Assembly (NCBI GenBank): GCA_029204225.1
Contig: CM055103.1
Location: 47,666,458 to 47,730,457 of the forward strand
DNA: 64,000 bases
Origin: Diphasiastrum complanatum
Lineage: Eukaryota; Streptophyta; Lycopodiopsida; Lycopodiales; Lycopodiaceae
Reading direction: 5' to 3'
The stretch's first letter is position 1. Every line of letters begins with the position of its first letter. Positions 36,401 through 48,720 of this stretch are shown piece after piece. The notes beneath the pieces were generated by a model that was not told the DNA's origin, did not search any database, and saw only the letters and a program-made list of their open reading frames with translations. The position numbers were made by a program, and so were the translations under genes.

Positions 36401-37900
36401 TTGACATGAGCACTAACTTAAAACAATGCCAAGAGTAATTATGTACATAAAACTTTCACCCCCTAAAATTGCAATGTTTGAGGTGATGAAGTTATCTTAC
36501 TCACCCATCTATCGATTTGAATTCCCTTTTCTAAGGTCTTTGATATGGATTCAATCAATTTTCAGCACATCCCTTCCATATAGTTGTTATAGTGTCAAGA
36601 TTCAAACAATCTAGACTAACTACGAAACTGGTAGATGCTAGCAAAATGTCATAAAAGAAAAAAATGAAGTGTGTATTGAAAGCTTTGCTAACGAGTTTGA
36701 AAGCCTTCATAGTTGTGTAAAATAACATTAATTCAGGTCAAGTTCTTTAAGGTTGGAGTAGATTATGTTTACAAATAACAATTGATGCTTTTGTTATGTG
36801 AAATCCCTAGGAGTAACAAAAAAGTAACGAACAGAGAGGGTTAACATATGTAGAGGTAATATTTTTCCAAGGTTGATTGTACTTCAAAGAAGTTCATTAA
36901 AGAATGGGAAACCCTACCTGCATAAGCAATGAATGATTGAAGGCTAGTCAAGTTGAAATTTTTTTGCTTGTCAGTGTTTACCACAACTAACGTTAATTTG
37001 AAGTTTGACTAGATAGCCATGAAATAGAACAATGACAAACCAAGTGACGTATGTCAATGTGTACAATTATCATGTGTCAAATATAATCAAAAGACACATA
37101 CATGGAGGGACAATTTTTCAAGAACATGTATGTGTATGATCAAGAAATCTTGAGAGCCATCTACTCAACCACATGCGTGATTTTTCTAGATAGACCACCA
37201 ACTAGAGCTAGCTATAGAAAATATATATCTTGATGGTACTAGACCTTAAATTCTTCTGAATCTTGATTAGAGTTCAAAATAGTTTTGGCATACCCACAAC
37301 AACTAGCGAAGGACATGATGGTGATTGTTGGTATGAGACACTAATATCTCCAAAATCTCTGCTTCAGACTTTCACACTTCTTTGGGAACGTTTCAAGGTC
37401 TACATGACAAAGGCACTTATTGCCCACTTCTACATTTTTTGTATTGGAATTTTAATTCCACTCTAAACCCTTCAGGTCTTAGTTACTATGTTTGTCAAAT
37501 TCGAAGGTTTGCAACTTTACTTGTAATTTGAGTTCTAGAGATCAAAGTTCAAATGTCTGACTTTCTACTTAGTATTGAAACAACAATATTCCATCAAATT
37601 TAGAGTTCCAAGCATTCGAAATTCATTAGAATTTGTTTTGATTGATTTATTTTATTTTATTTTTCGTATTTCATCTATATATTACTCAAATATTATTTGT
37701 ATCTGCCTTGAATTTCATTCAATTAATTTTGTTCGAAGATTATTCGAATTTTGTTTGAACATGTCTGATTCGAATTTGTTCAAAACTTGTCTAAGATATT
37801 CACTAGTCGGGATATCGTCTTTATCTAAGATTAGTTTATCAACCTTAAAGTCAAGGGCAAAGCTCATACAGTAGAATTGTTGGACACTCCTAAGTATCAA
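33425..37900. other. 3' flank of TBP and intergenic DNA; no gene recognised
   Basis: A likely 3' UTR follows the TBP stop; a pyrimidine-rich acceptor-like site near 33530 suggests a UTR intron. From about 33850 to 37900 the sequence is AT-rich with stops in every frame, and I find no exon set or transposon motif I can defend. Confidence 0.4.
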
Positions 37901-37939
37901 ATATTTCTATTTCCGACTCGACTAATTCTATCGAAAGTC

Positions 37940-38960
37940 CAAACTCGTCTACAGCAGATGAATAGCTTATTAACAATGAATCAGAAGAAGATGTTGCAAC
38001 TCAACAATAACAAAACAATCAACCTTGCTTATCTCCTAGAAGATCGACAAGAGAGCGTAGACCACCTATAAGGTATATCGAAGAATTTGTTGCTTACGTT
38101 ATTCGAGAGACGACTACTGTCGAAGAAGCACTTAGTCAACCCGATTCTGATATATGGAGGGAAGCCATGAATAGAGAGTATTCATCTCTCAGCAAGAACC
38201 GGACTTGGACATGGATATTCAAAATCAAATACAAGGCAGATGGAAGCATTGATCGAAGAAAAGCTAGACTTGTCGCAAGATGATTTTTGTAGATATAGAA
38301 TGTCGACTAGATTGAGACTTTCAGTCCGGTAGTTAGCATTCTTCAATCAGACTTCTATTGTCACATGTTGTTGCAGCCGATTTGGAGATACATCAGATGG
38401 ATGTACAAATAGCAAATCCGAATGGAGTCATCGAAGAAGATATCTACATGATACAGCCCAAAGTTACATTATCGAAGGCAAAAATAATCGTGTATGTAAA
38501 CTTCACAATGCATTTTATGGCTTGAAGCAATATGCCAAAGCATGGTTATAGAGAATCAACACTTTTCTTATCGATCACGAATATGAACCAAGCACTTTAG
38601 ACTCAAATGTCTACTTCAAGTTAGTGTAGTTTATGTCTTTGTACGTGGACTACACACTTCTCTTCAGTAACAATGTCGAATTAATAAAAGATGAGAAATG
38701 AATGTTGTTTTCAGAATTTGACATGACAGATTTGGGTGAAGTTCAATACTCTCTAGGTATTGAAATCCAAAGAGACAAGAAGCAGAAGTTGATTTATATT
38801 CCTTAGCAAAGATATAATTACAATATGTTGATCATATATAATATGATGAATTGCAAGTTAGCTCACTCACCAAATGGAGCCAAGACTCAAATTGTCGAAG
38901 GACCAGTGTCCTCAAATGATAGAGGAGTTTTCATTAACATTAAGTTATTGTTTGGGCGTA
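37940..38960 (+). mobile_element. Copia reverse transcriptase fragment (degenerate)
   Basis: The sense strand reads RRSTRERRPPIRYIEEFVAY near 38030-38090, DSDIWREAMNREYSSLSKNR, IKYKADGSIDRRKARLVAR (38225-38280), then after stops ETFSPVV. A frame-shifted continuation includes LYVDYTLLFSNNVELIKDE near 38640 and DLGEVQYSLGIEIQRD near 38735. These are consecutive RT motifs of Ty1/Copia elements. The catalytic YVDD is YVDY. Frame changes and stops show it is inactive. Confidence 0.85.
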
Positions 38961-41100
38961 GATAATCCATAATGACTAAAGAAAATGTTGGCTGATTTTG
39001 ACGAATCCCCAAGATACTCGGATAGAGCTACCCAAGAGCACCTCTCACCTTAGACCGAGGAGGTCTTTGAGAAGATGAGACGAACGAAGACTGAGAGCCG
39101 AGAAATGCTAGTTAGGAATGACAAGCAAGAACTATGTAAGCCTCATGGTGAATTCCGAAAGATGGAATGACCATGTAGGAACTAGTATTTCTAGGCAAAA
39201 TAATAAATGCAAGTAGACCCTTCTTAAAGAATGTAGAGTGAGCCACCTTTTGATGGTGACCCTCTAGTGGAGAGCATTATTCCATTTGTAATTTGTGAAA
39301 TGTGGAAATTCCACTAGGATGCCACCTAAGGAGCTCTCTTGCTTATTTAAGAGACTCCCTCTTTGTGAAGAGGAGCTTTTTGTGTATTGTATCAACTCCA
39401 TGCTCAAATGAGAAGAGCCTCCATGAGTTAGGTGCATCCATTGAGCTCCTTGATCATGCTTGTTTCTTGAGTGAATGCATTCATGATCTTGCCCTTCCCT
39501 CCTTTGTGTGTGGTTGTGGATCGTAGAGTGGATTAGAATTCCTGCTTTCCTAGAGTGCATTAGTTTTCATTTCTTGTTTGTGGAATAATGTAGGAATCAG
39601 CATTCAGGTAAACTAAATAGACTGGGTTTGTGGTGCAGTTCTTGCATATTATCTTACAACCCTGTTCTTGATGTTCTTGGGATGTCCAATAATCAAAAGA
39701 TTGGTTGGTTTCTTGATTCTTGGACTTCTAAAATGTTGTAGATTAGTTCTTGTTTCTTGTTTTGTCGATTTATGCAAGTATAGTAGTGTTAGGATCTGGT
39801 TTTAGCTCATTTTGTAGCAAAGTAGAAGTAGATTTCATGATTGTTCGCCTAGACTACATGCTGATCATTTGGTTGAACGTTTTGGTTACATGATGGTTTG
39901 ATTGCATGTGACACGGTTCAAGAGAGACAGATATGAGTTGTCCTCTAACAGGCGGGACAAAATGCTACAATGATAATCAGTCTCCTTTGCCTGAGCTTGG
40001 GCTCTGAAACAAGAAGATAATCTAAACAAGTGCCCACAGTTTCTGCTGACAGGCAGAGCACAAACTCAACCTGTAAGCAAGAAGAAGTAAGTAGAAAATC
40101 AGTAAACAGATCCTCCCAAGTAGAGGATCTATCAACAGAAAATCATAAATTTTGTCGTATATAGTACATGCAATTTTGTTGACAATTAATTACTATGATG
40201 ACATTTTAACTTCTAGAGTGGGGTACTCCCAAATAGAGAATTGAAATGAATTTTTCATTTTTCAATTAAATTTCAAATTTGGTCAAATTCTGAAATTGGT
40301 TATTTGTGTTAATTATTTCTAGTCGATTTTGATAATAAAAAATGAGTTAAGTAAATAATACTCATCAAATTTGAATTTAAAATTTTCTGATATTATGAAA
40401 TACCCAGACAAAATGAATGAAGATTGGACTTTTTATCCATGCAAATAAATTTTGATGGGTGCAGTTTAAGTTGAAATCTGATTTGAGAGATTCACATTCA
40501 TATAATTTCATATTCTGAGTTTGAAAGTTTATTGAATCATATCGCTTGTAAGATGCATGATTTTTGAGTCATCAAGATTCATCAGTAGAAAGTATGTGCA
40601 AAGGATATAAAAAAGTTCTTGGTTTAGAATATTTCTCAAAGGAGAAATAGACACAGTTCATTAGTGATTGTACTTCAAAGATCTCAATTGGATAACATAT
40701 TCTAATGGTTCCAAGAATGATAACTGAATTATTTGGGATTTGGTAGAAATTAAGCTCACAGTTGTCTCCTTGGTGGATGACTAATTTCTATTTCATGATT
40801 CTTCCTGCATGTTTATTGATCATTGATCTAGGGTCAGGTGAAACCAACTTTGGTTCTACGTCTACTCATCTGATACCTACAAGAATCGCAAACTTAGACA
40901 ACCAATTTATTTGAAAAACGTCTACAACGGGCTTCCGGCTGATCTCCAGCAAAGGATAACCAATCCTATCATAATTTCAAGCTCAGATGTTAAGTTCAAT
41001 AACTTGAAGTCATTGAAGACTTGGCCATCTTCAACAACTTCCACAAAATTAACATTTAGAACAAGTCTGCAGAAATAAATTACTTTTTGACAGTCTGCAG
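38961..41100. other. Intergenic AT-rich DNA; nothing recognised
   Basis: No conserved motif was found. An inverted repeat GATCCTC..GAGGATC lies at 40111-40131, and a related word (GATCCTCTACTTGG) occurs in TBP intron 2 near 29099, hinting at a shared dispersed repeat. Confidence 0.4.
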
Positions 41101-41109
41101 AAATACATT

Positions 41110-41385
41110 ATGTTTTCAACAGCTTCAACTTTTTCGCATTTCCGCGAAATGCGACACTTGCATAGTTCAAAAGTCTAATTTGTGTAGTTCAAAAGTTTAA
41201 CTGTTTTCAGCACCTTCAGCTTTTTCGCATTTTTTCGAAAAATGCGAATTGAGAGAAAAATTCTCGAAGGTCATCTACTTTCATGAGTTAAACTATTTTC
41301 AAGACATCTTCGCCTTTTTGAGGGCACCTTCGGCTGTTTGCGAAAAATACGAAGAGAGAGAGAGAAATCCCGAAGGTTGTCTAAA
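41110..41385. repeat. Tandem hairpin units beside the antisense Copia LTR
   Basis: TCGCATTTCCGCGAAATGCGA (about 41135-41155) and TCGCATTTTTTCGAAAAATGCGA (about 41226-41248) are palindromic hairpins. A third, decayed TTTGCGAAAAATACGAA is near 41337. Each is preceded by TTTTCA..(A)CCTTC.GC and followed by GTTCAAAAGT or GAGTTAAACT, so they are copies of a unit of about 95-105 bp. Confidence 0.8.
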
Positions 41386-41420
41386 ATAAACGAGGAACGT
41401 TCCAACAACGTCCTTGTCTG

Positions 41421-41789
41421 TGTCAACGATGCTGAATTATTGACCGTATTGTCAAGGATCTTACTGGCAGTATAGTTAGCTAATTTGCAAGCAATCTAAC
41501 ATTAATCAGATAAACAGTAAAGAGAGATCACACACCAACCCAAGAGAACACTTCTGAACTGTATTTACAAAAGAGACTGAAAGGTATATATACACAGTCT
41601 AATTTTTGTGGGGTACCACTGCATGGCAGTTCGGTCCCCGTTACGGGACATGTGTTCCAACTTACACTACGTGTACCGTCAAACTGGCACACATGCATAC
41701 TATCACAAAAGCAGTAAAAAACTCGAAATCACTGCTAAACACGAAAAGTCATAAACTGTGAGAGAAACTCGGGCTTACTTATTCTAACA
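41421..41789 (-). repeat. 3' LTR of the antisense Copia (outer edge uncertain)
   Basis: The inner edge is clear: minus-strand TGTTAGAATAAG follows the purine tract directly. A TATA-like TGTATATATACC lies near 41593-41582. The outer edge could be at 41421 or 41450, both of which end in ACA on the element strand; with no second LTR in the window it cannot be fixed. Confidence 0.65.
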
Positions 41790-43814
41790 CTCTCCGTTAA
41801 GTCCTAGTTTATCTTTCTTATAAGGAGCTTTTCTCTAAAAAAAACTCAAACTTATCAGTACTTAAAGGTTTAGTGAATATATCAGCTAACTGATTCTATG
41901 TTTTACAATGCACTATGTCTATTTCATTAGATAATAACTTCTCTATAATGAAATGATACTTATTTCTATATGTTTTGTGCGTGCATGAATTTTAGCTAGC
42001 TGTATAGCACTGACTGTCACAACTGATCACAATAGGCTTATTCGGCAGAATTCCAATGTCTTCTAACATTCTTCTTAGCCAAACTGCTTCCTGCGTAGCT
42101 GAACATAGTGCTTTGTATTCTGCTTCTGTAGTAGAAAGAGCAACTGTGTCTTGTTTCTTACTTGACCAAGAAAATACACCATTACCAACATGAAATATAT
42201 AACCTGTGGTAGATCTTCTATATCAATACAGCCTGCCCAATCTGAATCAACAAAGCCCTGTAAAACTGGTAAAGTATGTTGTCTCTCATATAACAATCCA
42301 TGGGTTAACGTGCTCTTCACATAACGAAGAATTCTCTTCGCTGCTTTCCAGTGAATCTCTCTAGGAGTAGCCATGGATTGACTTACAACGCTTACAACAT
42401 AACTTATGTCAGGACGAGTAGTTGTGAGATAAATCAGCGAACCAACTAATTGACGAAATAAAGTAGCATCAACTAGTGCACTCTCATCAACTAGTAGCAT
42501 CAACTAGTGCACTCTCATCCTAGTTAGATAGCACAGGTGTGGATACTGGCTTCTATTGCACATTTTGAAACGCTTCAAAATCTCATTCACGTACTTTGTT
42601 TGAGTTAGTGCGATACTACTGCAACCTTGCCATACTTCCACTCCCAAACAATAGTGCATCAAGCCAAGAGCAGTCATATCAAAACTAGAAGATAAGTTCT
42701 TCTTGATTGCACCAATCAAATCATCATCATTTCTTAGTGATTATGAGGCCGTCTACGTATAGCACAATCAGTGTGATACTAGAGTCACGAGCAAAGTACT
42801 AAAGATTGAAATATGAAGAAGTGCGTATCAAACCTCTAGATAGGAGATGCTCATCAAAGTGGCTATACCAAGCACGTGGTGCTTGTTCCAATCCATACAA
42901 GGCTTTCTTTAGCTTGCACACTTTGTCTTCCATGCCATGTGTCACAAAACCACTAGGTTTCTCCATGTACACTTCTTCTTCAAGCTTACCATTCAGGAAT
43001 GCGGACTTTACGTCCATCTGATGTAGATTCCATCCAAATAGTGCCGCCAAAGCAATCACTATGCAAAGTGTATTCCACTTGGCCACAAGAGCGAAGGTCT
43101 CTTCATAGTCAATGCCCTTACTTTGCGCATAGCCCTTCACTACAAGCCTTGCTTTGTGTTTTGCAATAGTTCCATCGACATTGTACTTTGTCCTGTATAC
43201 CCACTTGTTGCCAATGGGTCTTTTGCCCTTTGGAAGATCCACTATCTCCCATATGTTATGGTGTTTGATGGAATCAATCTCCTCCTGATTTTTGGCCTCC
43301 TCAAAGCAAGAGGGTTCAGTAGATGAAATAATGTTACTCATAAGTGCAAGATTTACCTAAAACTTGTCAGGTTCCTTCCTCTCTCTTGTGGAATTCCACA
43401 ACTCTCCCTCCTTACTAGGCTCGACAATTTCCCCTTCCTTGTCACTCATGAGTTTAGTATACCATTTAGGTAGCTTACGTTGAGGTGATCCGCTACGAGG
43501 TGAATAGGAATCCCATGGTGCATCTTGCTCCTTCCTTTTATCACCTGCTACCTCAGTCTTTTCCGATCCAATAGATTTGTTTCTCACTCTCCATCTCGTC
43601 TCTATGGTGGGAGGAGTACCACGTCCCTCATCATCATCATCATGATCTTCCTGTGGTGGTAGAACTACTTCATGATCTTTGAGAAGCTTGCATAGCTCAT
43701 CATTATTCTTTTCCTCATCCCCAAATCTATGGATTTCATCAAATAAGACATCACGGCTTATGTGCACACGTAGCCCCTCTGGGTCATAACATCTATATCC
43801 CTTGGTTTGTTCAT

Positions 43815-43819
43815 CATAT
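43815..43819. repeat. Target-site duplication CATAT, left copy
   Basis: CATAT borders the solo LTR at 43815-43819 and again at 45624-45628. Removing the insert and one copy rejoins the Copia integrase reading GY-DEQTKGY without a gap. Confidence 0.9.
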
Positions 43820-45623
43820 TGTAAAATTGTATAGACCAAATTGACCAAGAAATAAAGGCTATCCAGTCTTCCATTCTTTTTGTATGAAACATATTTTGAA
43901 TATTAGAGCTTATTACTCTAACTGATGAATTATGAGTGCATGTATCATTACTTGAAGACAAGAAATGAAACTGTAGAGCAATGCTAACAGTTTGATATGC
44001 AGGTTTTAGAAATAGAATCTAATGATGAACCATTTTATGGTATGACTCCTAACCTTTTCTTAAGGGTATGTGCAGGTACTAAGAAGAGTACCTGAAGAAT
44101 GAATCTAAAGAAGCTTTATAAAGCTTAAAGACGGTACCTGAAGAAGGCTCAATCGAGTCTATAAAGAAGGCTCACTTGAGTCTATAAAAACTGGGAGAAG
44201 AAAGCAAAGGACTGATCACCCTTTGTGTCACACTCCGCTAAGATTGGGGATGGGCAACCCCTAGAAAAAAGGGCATAGGAATTAATGAAAATTATGCAAG
44301 GTAAGATGGACATATACAAAGCTTTTCCCATGTCATGAAAAACACTTGGGTGAATCCCAATGTTGTAGACAAAGAAATATTCAACTTGAAAGTGGCTAAC
44401 ATTGAATGTTAAGCTACCTACCTTCTATCCTTATCAATATGTAACTTACCTACTTTTCCACATGGCTTGTAAGCCATAGGACACCTAGGAAAATGTGCCC
44501 TCCTACTCCTCCCCTTTTGCTCTAACTAATGGATAAACACCCTCTCATACCTATACACCTCACCCTCTCACTTTACTTATCCTAGAGTCTCCCTTACACC
44601 TCTCACACTCATTTTGGACACCTCAGCCACTTTCTAAAGGCAACACATTCCCTATAAACGGAGTAACTCGCCCCTCTCCCTCATTATTCTTCTCTCATTC
44701 ATTTTTGCTTTGCCTCTTGCTTTTGCTTCTATGTGTGTAGGTGCTTGGAAGAAAGCTTGGAGCTATGGCTTGAGGAGGATCTGTCAAGCTTGGATTGGAA
44801 TCATTTTTGGAACCACTTACACACACACTCACTTTCTCCTACCTCTTTCATCTCTCTCTCTCTCTCTCTCTAAAACTTTCACACCATCCATAAGACTGAT
44901 GGCCATGCATGTCACACCACCCATGACTTGATGGTCATGCATGTCACCACATCCATTATTTGATGGCTTTGCATGTCACACCACCCATGACTCGATGGCT
45001 TTGCATGTCACATCATCCATAGCTTAATGGTCATGCATGTTTGATCTGGGAGTTGCATGTCTGATTGGAATTTGCATGTCTGATTTGAGAGCTTGCATGT
45101 CTGATTTGGGAACTTGCATGTATGATTTGAAGCTTGCATGTCGAAACTAGAGCTTGCATCTCATACCATCCCTAGCCTAATGACTTTGCATGTTGGAATC
45201 GAGGCTTGCATGTCAGATTGGATTCATGCATGACATGCCTCCTAATGTCAAATGCCTATGCATGCTCATTTCTTGATCAGTAAGCCAGAAACCATTTTTC
45301 TTGGTATAAGATTCTTTAAGATCCATAATTAGTAAACTTTTGGTTGATGTAAAGATCTAAGAATCCATCTTCCCAAAACCACTCTATATGTAATTGGCCT
45401 TGGGCCAATTGATTTTGCATAATTTGAAAGAAAATCCTTCGGGGAGGGGGTCCCCATCTTGATCCCTCAACAAGTCTCTTGAATGAATGATTTTTGTGAT
45501 TGAATGTTAAATTTCCTTACTAAGTTTTGAGTTCTTTTTCAAGTTCTATTTAACAGTGTTTTGTTGATTTATTCTTTTTAAGTCAAGACTTTAGAATTAG
45601 TAGATCTTCACTTCAAGTTCACA
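43820..45623 (+). mobile_element. Solo LTR, 1,804 bp, inserted in Copia integrase
   Basis: Starts TGTAAAATTG, ends AAGTTCACA, and is flanked by CATAT on both sides. It splits the Copia integrase exactly between CIFTGY and DEQTKGY. No internal direct repeat of LTR size, no primer site and no protein motif is present, so it is best read as a solo LTR left by recombination between two LTRs of a larger element. A CCTATAAACGG box at about 44651 followed by a CT-rich leader suggests + orientation. Length and TGT..ACA ends would suit a Ty3/Gypsy LTR, but the family is not proven. Confidence 0.85.
44900..45240 (+). repeat. GCATGTC-based minisatellite inside the solo LTR
   Basis: Two linked arrays. 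First, about four copies of a 35-41 bp unit with GGCTTTGCATGTCACACCACCCATGA or close variants (44900-45040); then about six copies of a 20-24 bp unit with GCATGTCTGATTTG.GA (45050-45220). The shared GCATGTC core suggests one array grew from the other. Confidence 0.85.
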
Positions 45624-45628
45624 CATAT
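45624..45628. repeat. Target-site duplication CATAT, right copy
   Basis: Matches 43815-43819 at the other edge of the solo LTR. Confidence 0.9.
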
Positions 45629-47889
45629 CCTGTAAAAATGCACTTCAAGGCCTTTACCTGCATTTTGGCTCTCTCGCTCTTAGGTATGTGAACATACACT
45701 CGGCATCCAAATACTCGCAACCCATCCATCTTAGGCTTCTTACCAGTGAATGCCTCCTCGGGTGTGCGATTATGTACAACAACTGTAGGGCTTCTATTTT
45801 GCAAGAACACATCAATTTTGACAGCTTCACCCCATAAAGAATCAGTAACTCCCATATGTGTCATCATTGCCCTAGCTGCTTCGACAATGGTACAATTCTT
45901 CCTTTCAGCTACCCCATTTTGTTGAGGTGTATCAACCTACGCAAACTCCTGTTTAATGCCATGCTCCTTGCAAAAATCAATAAAATCTGTGGAATGATAC
46001 TCACCACCACGATCTGCCCTGAGTACCTTGATCTTAGCACCTGACTGATTTTCAACCAATGCTTTGAAGCTTTTGAAGCATCCAAATGTGTCAGACTTCT
46101 GCTTAACGGTGTAGATTCAGGTCTTTCGTGAGTAATCATCAATGAAGGTTAGCAAATAAAATGCTTTACCAATAGACATTACCTTCATTGGCCCACATAG
46201 GTCAGAGTGTATCAACTCAAGCACTCATTTTGCCCTTGTTGCTCTTTCTTTGTTGAACTTCTTCCTGTGTAACTTGCCTAGCACGCACTCCTTGCAAATG
46301 GACTCTTCCTTGTCATCCAAACTAGGTAAACCTGTTACCATCTTGAGCTTACAAAGTAGCCTCAAGCTCTTGAGGTTCAAATGCCCCATACGTCTATTCC
46401 ATAAATCACTTTGTGATATAGATGTAGATGCTAACACATGCACTTCGTAACAACAACATTTAGCTAGTACAAACCACAAGTTTTATCTCTAAAGCCATCA
46501 GCAATCACCTTGAAACCCGTTTCACATCCTTGATCTGGCATTTCTTGTCGTTGAACTCCACCTTCAACTTATGATCTGTCATTGTACCAACAGATAAAAG
46601 ACTCTTCTGAAGGCTAGGAACATACAACACCTTTTCAATTACCTTCACATGTCCATTAGGAAATGGAATAGGCACTGCACCAACTCCATGAATTTGGCAC
46701 TCGTCATCGTTCGCCTGCGCAACTCTATCTCCTTCATCAGTAAGCTCCAAGTTTTTAAACCATGATTTGTTGCCAGTCATGTGTCTCGTTGCTCCTGAGT
46801 CCACGTACCAATGTGTATGATCAATGGAATGTTGCGATGCTAATGCTGTCTCAAATGTCGTGCCTTGATCTTTGTTATCGCTATCATTCTCTTCTTCGAC
46901 AAAATTGGTCAATTGCTTCACTTTGCCCCTCTTAATAGCCGTCTTCTTCTTGCGACAATCTCTTGCCCAATGTCCAGGCTTTTGGCAATAGAAATAGTTG
47001 CATTTCTTCTTCTTGCCTGATGTGGATCCTTGATTGTCATCCTCCACATTTGATTTCTTGGATTTCTTTTTGTGTTTATGCTTCCCTTTGCTAGCATTTC
47101 TTGATCTTCCGATGTGGGAAGTCGAGTTTTTACCACTTCATGCCTTTGTTCCTCCTGTAGGATGATGCCATGAAGATTTTCAAATGTTGGTAGCCTCTCC
47201 CTCGAAGCAATGCCACTTGCAAACATTTGGAAATTTTCAGATAGGCCATTTATAGCTATGTGAACCAGTTCAACATCTCTTATTGGCTCTCCAATAGCTG
47301 TCAACTGGTCTCCGTAACTCCTTTATTTGTGTGAAATAAGACCCTATGCCCTCATTCTCCTCCATGCGAACACTTGTGAGCTTGGTCCTCAAAACATCAT
47401 TCGAGAGGGGTCTTCCATCTGAAACTGTGTTTTAAGTGTATCCCAAGCGCCTCTTGCTGATACAGCTTCACTAATGTGGGCAATGACATGATCCTTAACT
47501 GACAAGTTTATCAAGGATAAGGCCTTCTACACCCTTTTGTCAAATGCATGAATATCGGCTGGAGTTGTAGCTGGCCGTTGTTCCATCCCAGTGACAATGT
47601 CCCACAGCTCCTTTTCCATGAAAATACTTTTCATTTTGAATTTTCAAATGCTATAATTGGATACCCCGTCCAATCTACTAGCTTCTCCAAGCACAGATTC
47701 TCCCAATCCTGCCATTTTGCCAAAAATTGCTCCTATAGCGCTTTTATGAGGCCCAATGACAAGCTTATAGAGCAATTAAGACTTCTAAAAGTCAACTTTA
47801 AGGTTTGATCAAAAAAGTTTTAGGACCTCCCGCCGCTTTGTCAATATGCTCAAGAGGTTTGGAGTTGATGGTGATAATCTTGAAAAAGT

Positions 47890-48720
47890 GGCTCAAGTAA
47901 AGAAATAGAACTACCTCCAATCTAGTTGGTGAGCTCCCACGTGGAAATAAAAACTCTATGGATAGCATCAAAAAGAGGGAGAAGAGATTTGGAAAAAAGA
48001 CAAAGGGTATGAGTGAACTCGAAAAGAGAGAAAGGACTGAATAGACTAGTAGAAATGAGAGGAAGAATCAAGGCCATAATAAGTGCCCAAGGTGGAGGAG
48101 CCTTAAAATCAAAATGGAAACATCTAAAGAGAAGAGTGAGAAATGAAATGCAAGACCAAAACCATAGAACTTAGAGGGAGTAGAGCAGATTTTCCAACTT
48201 AGAAAGCCATGACCATTATTCCAAAGAGATTTCCTAAACACTTTGCAATTGACATAAAGTATGAGGGAGGAAGAGACCAAAGGAACATAAAATGAGTAAA
48301 ATAGGAGGAAATTATATTATGGACGACAATGCGAGCTTAGAAAGAAAGTTTTGTATAGTTCCACCTATGAATTTTGGTTAGAACTCGAAAAATAATCCAA
48401 TTAAAATGATCAAGATTGGACAAGGAGGTGCCTAAAGAAAAGCCAAGATATTTTATACAAAACCATGAGAAAGCACATTGAGCAAAAGATCATAACACCA
48501 AGTGGGGAGAGCATGATCTGAGAGGATGAGAAGATTTGACTTTTTATAGTTAAGCACAAATCCAATGAATCTAAAAAATGGGAGATTTTCTTAGTAAGAA
48601 GGGAAGCTAGGATTTGTTTGGCTCAGAAATACAAACAAGGTCATCAACAAATACCTACTTTTTATAGTAGCCCATCTCAACAAGTTGAATCATACTAGAG
48701 AAATAGCTTCTACAGGTTTT
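47890..48720 (-). mobile_element. LINE (non-LTR) reverse transcriptase remnant
   Basis: On the minus strand FVDDLVCIS (about 48660-48635) matches the catalytic F/YADD box of plant LINE RTs. It is followed at the right distance by CIKYLGFSLGTSLSN (near 48445) and LTKIHRWNYTKLSF.ARIVV (near 48370-48310), the KYLG....... W....LS.AGR region, and then NIISSYFTHFMFLWSLPPSY. Stops and frame changes occur throughout. Ala of YADD is Val, which occurs in some RTs. The remnant abuts the 5' end of the antisense Copia near 47830; which inserted into which is unclear. Confidence 0.78.

Larger units (their letters stand above)
41421..47830 (-). mobile_element. Nearly full-length antisense Copia retrotransposon (inactive, 5' LTR missing)
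   Basis: Minus strand, in order. The gag start ATG is at 47715, followed by GLGESVLGEASRLDG and ELWDIVTGMEQRPATTP. A gag zinc knuckle (CNYFYCQKPGHWARDC) is near 46990 with CX4C instead of the usual CX2C spacing. Protease YVDSGATRHMT is near 46800. Pre-integrase LWNRRMGHLN and CKECVLGKLHRKKF lie within 46400-46250. Integrase runs to CIFTGY at 45629, continues at 43814 (DEQTKGYRCYDPEG) and ends by 43357. RT spans about 43300-42740 (KWVYRTKYN, HQMDVKSAFLNGKLEEEVYM, KKALYGLEQAPRAWY, LYVDGLIIT). RNase H is at 42500-42075 (GSLIYLTTTRPDISY, GFVDSDWAG). A purine tract, AACGGAGAG, is at 41790-41798, then the 3' LTR. In-frame stops in gag, frame changes and YVDG in place of YVDD make it inactive. A solo LTR interrupts integrase, and the 5' end abuts a LINE remnant near 47830. 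Confidence 0.93.
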
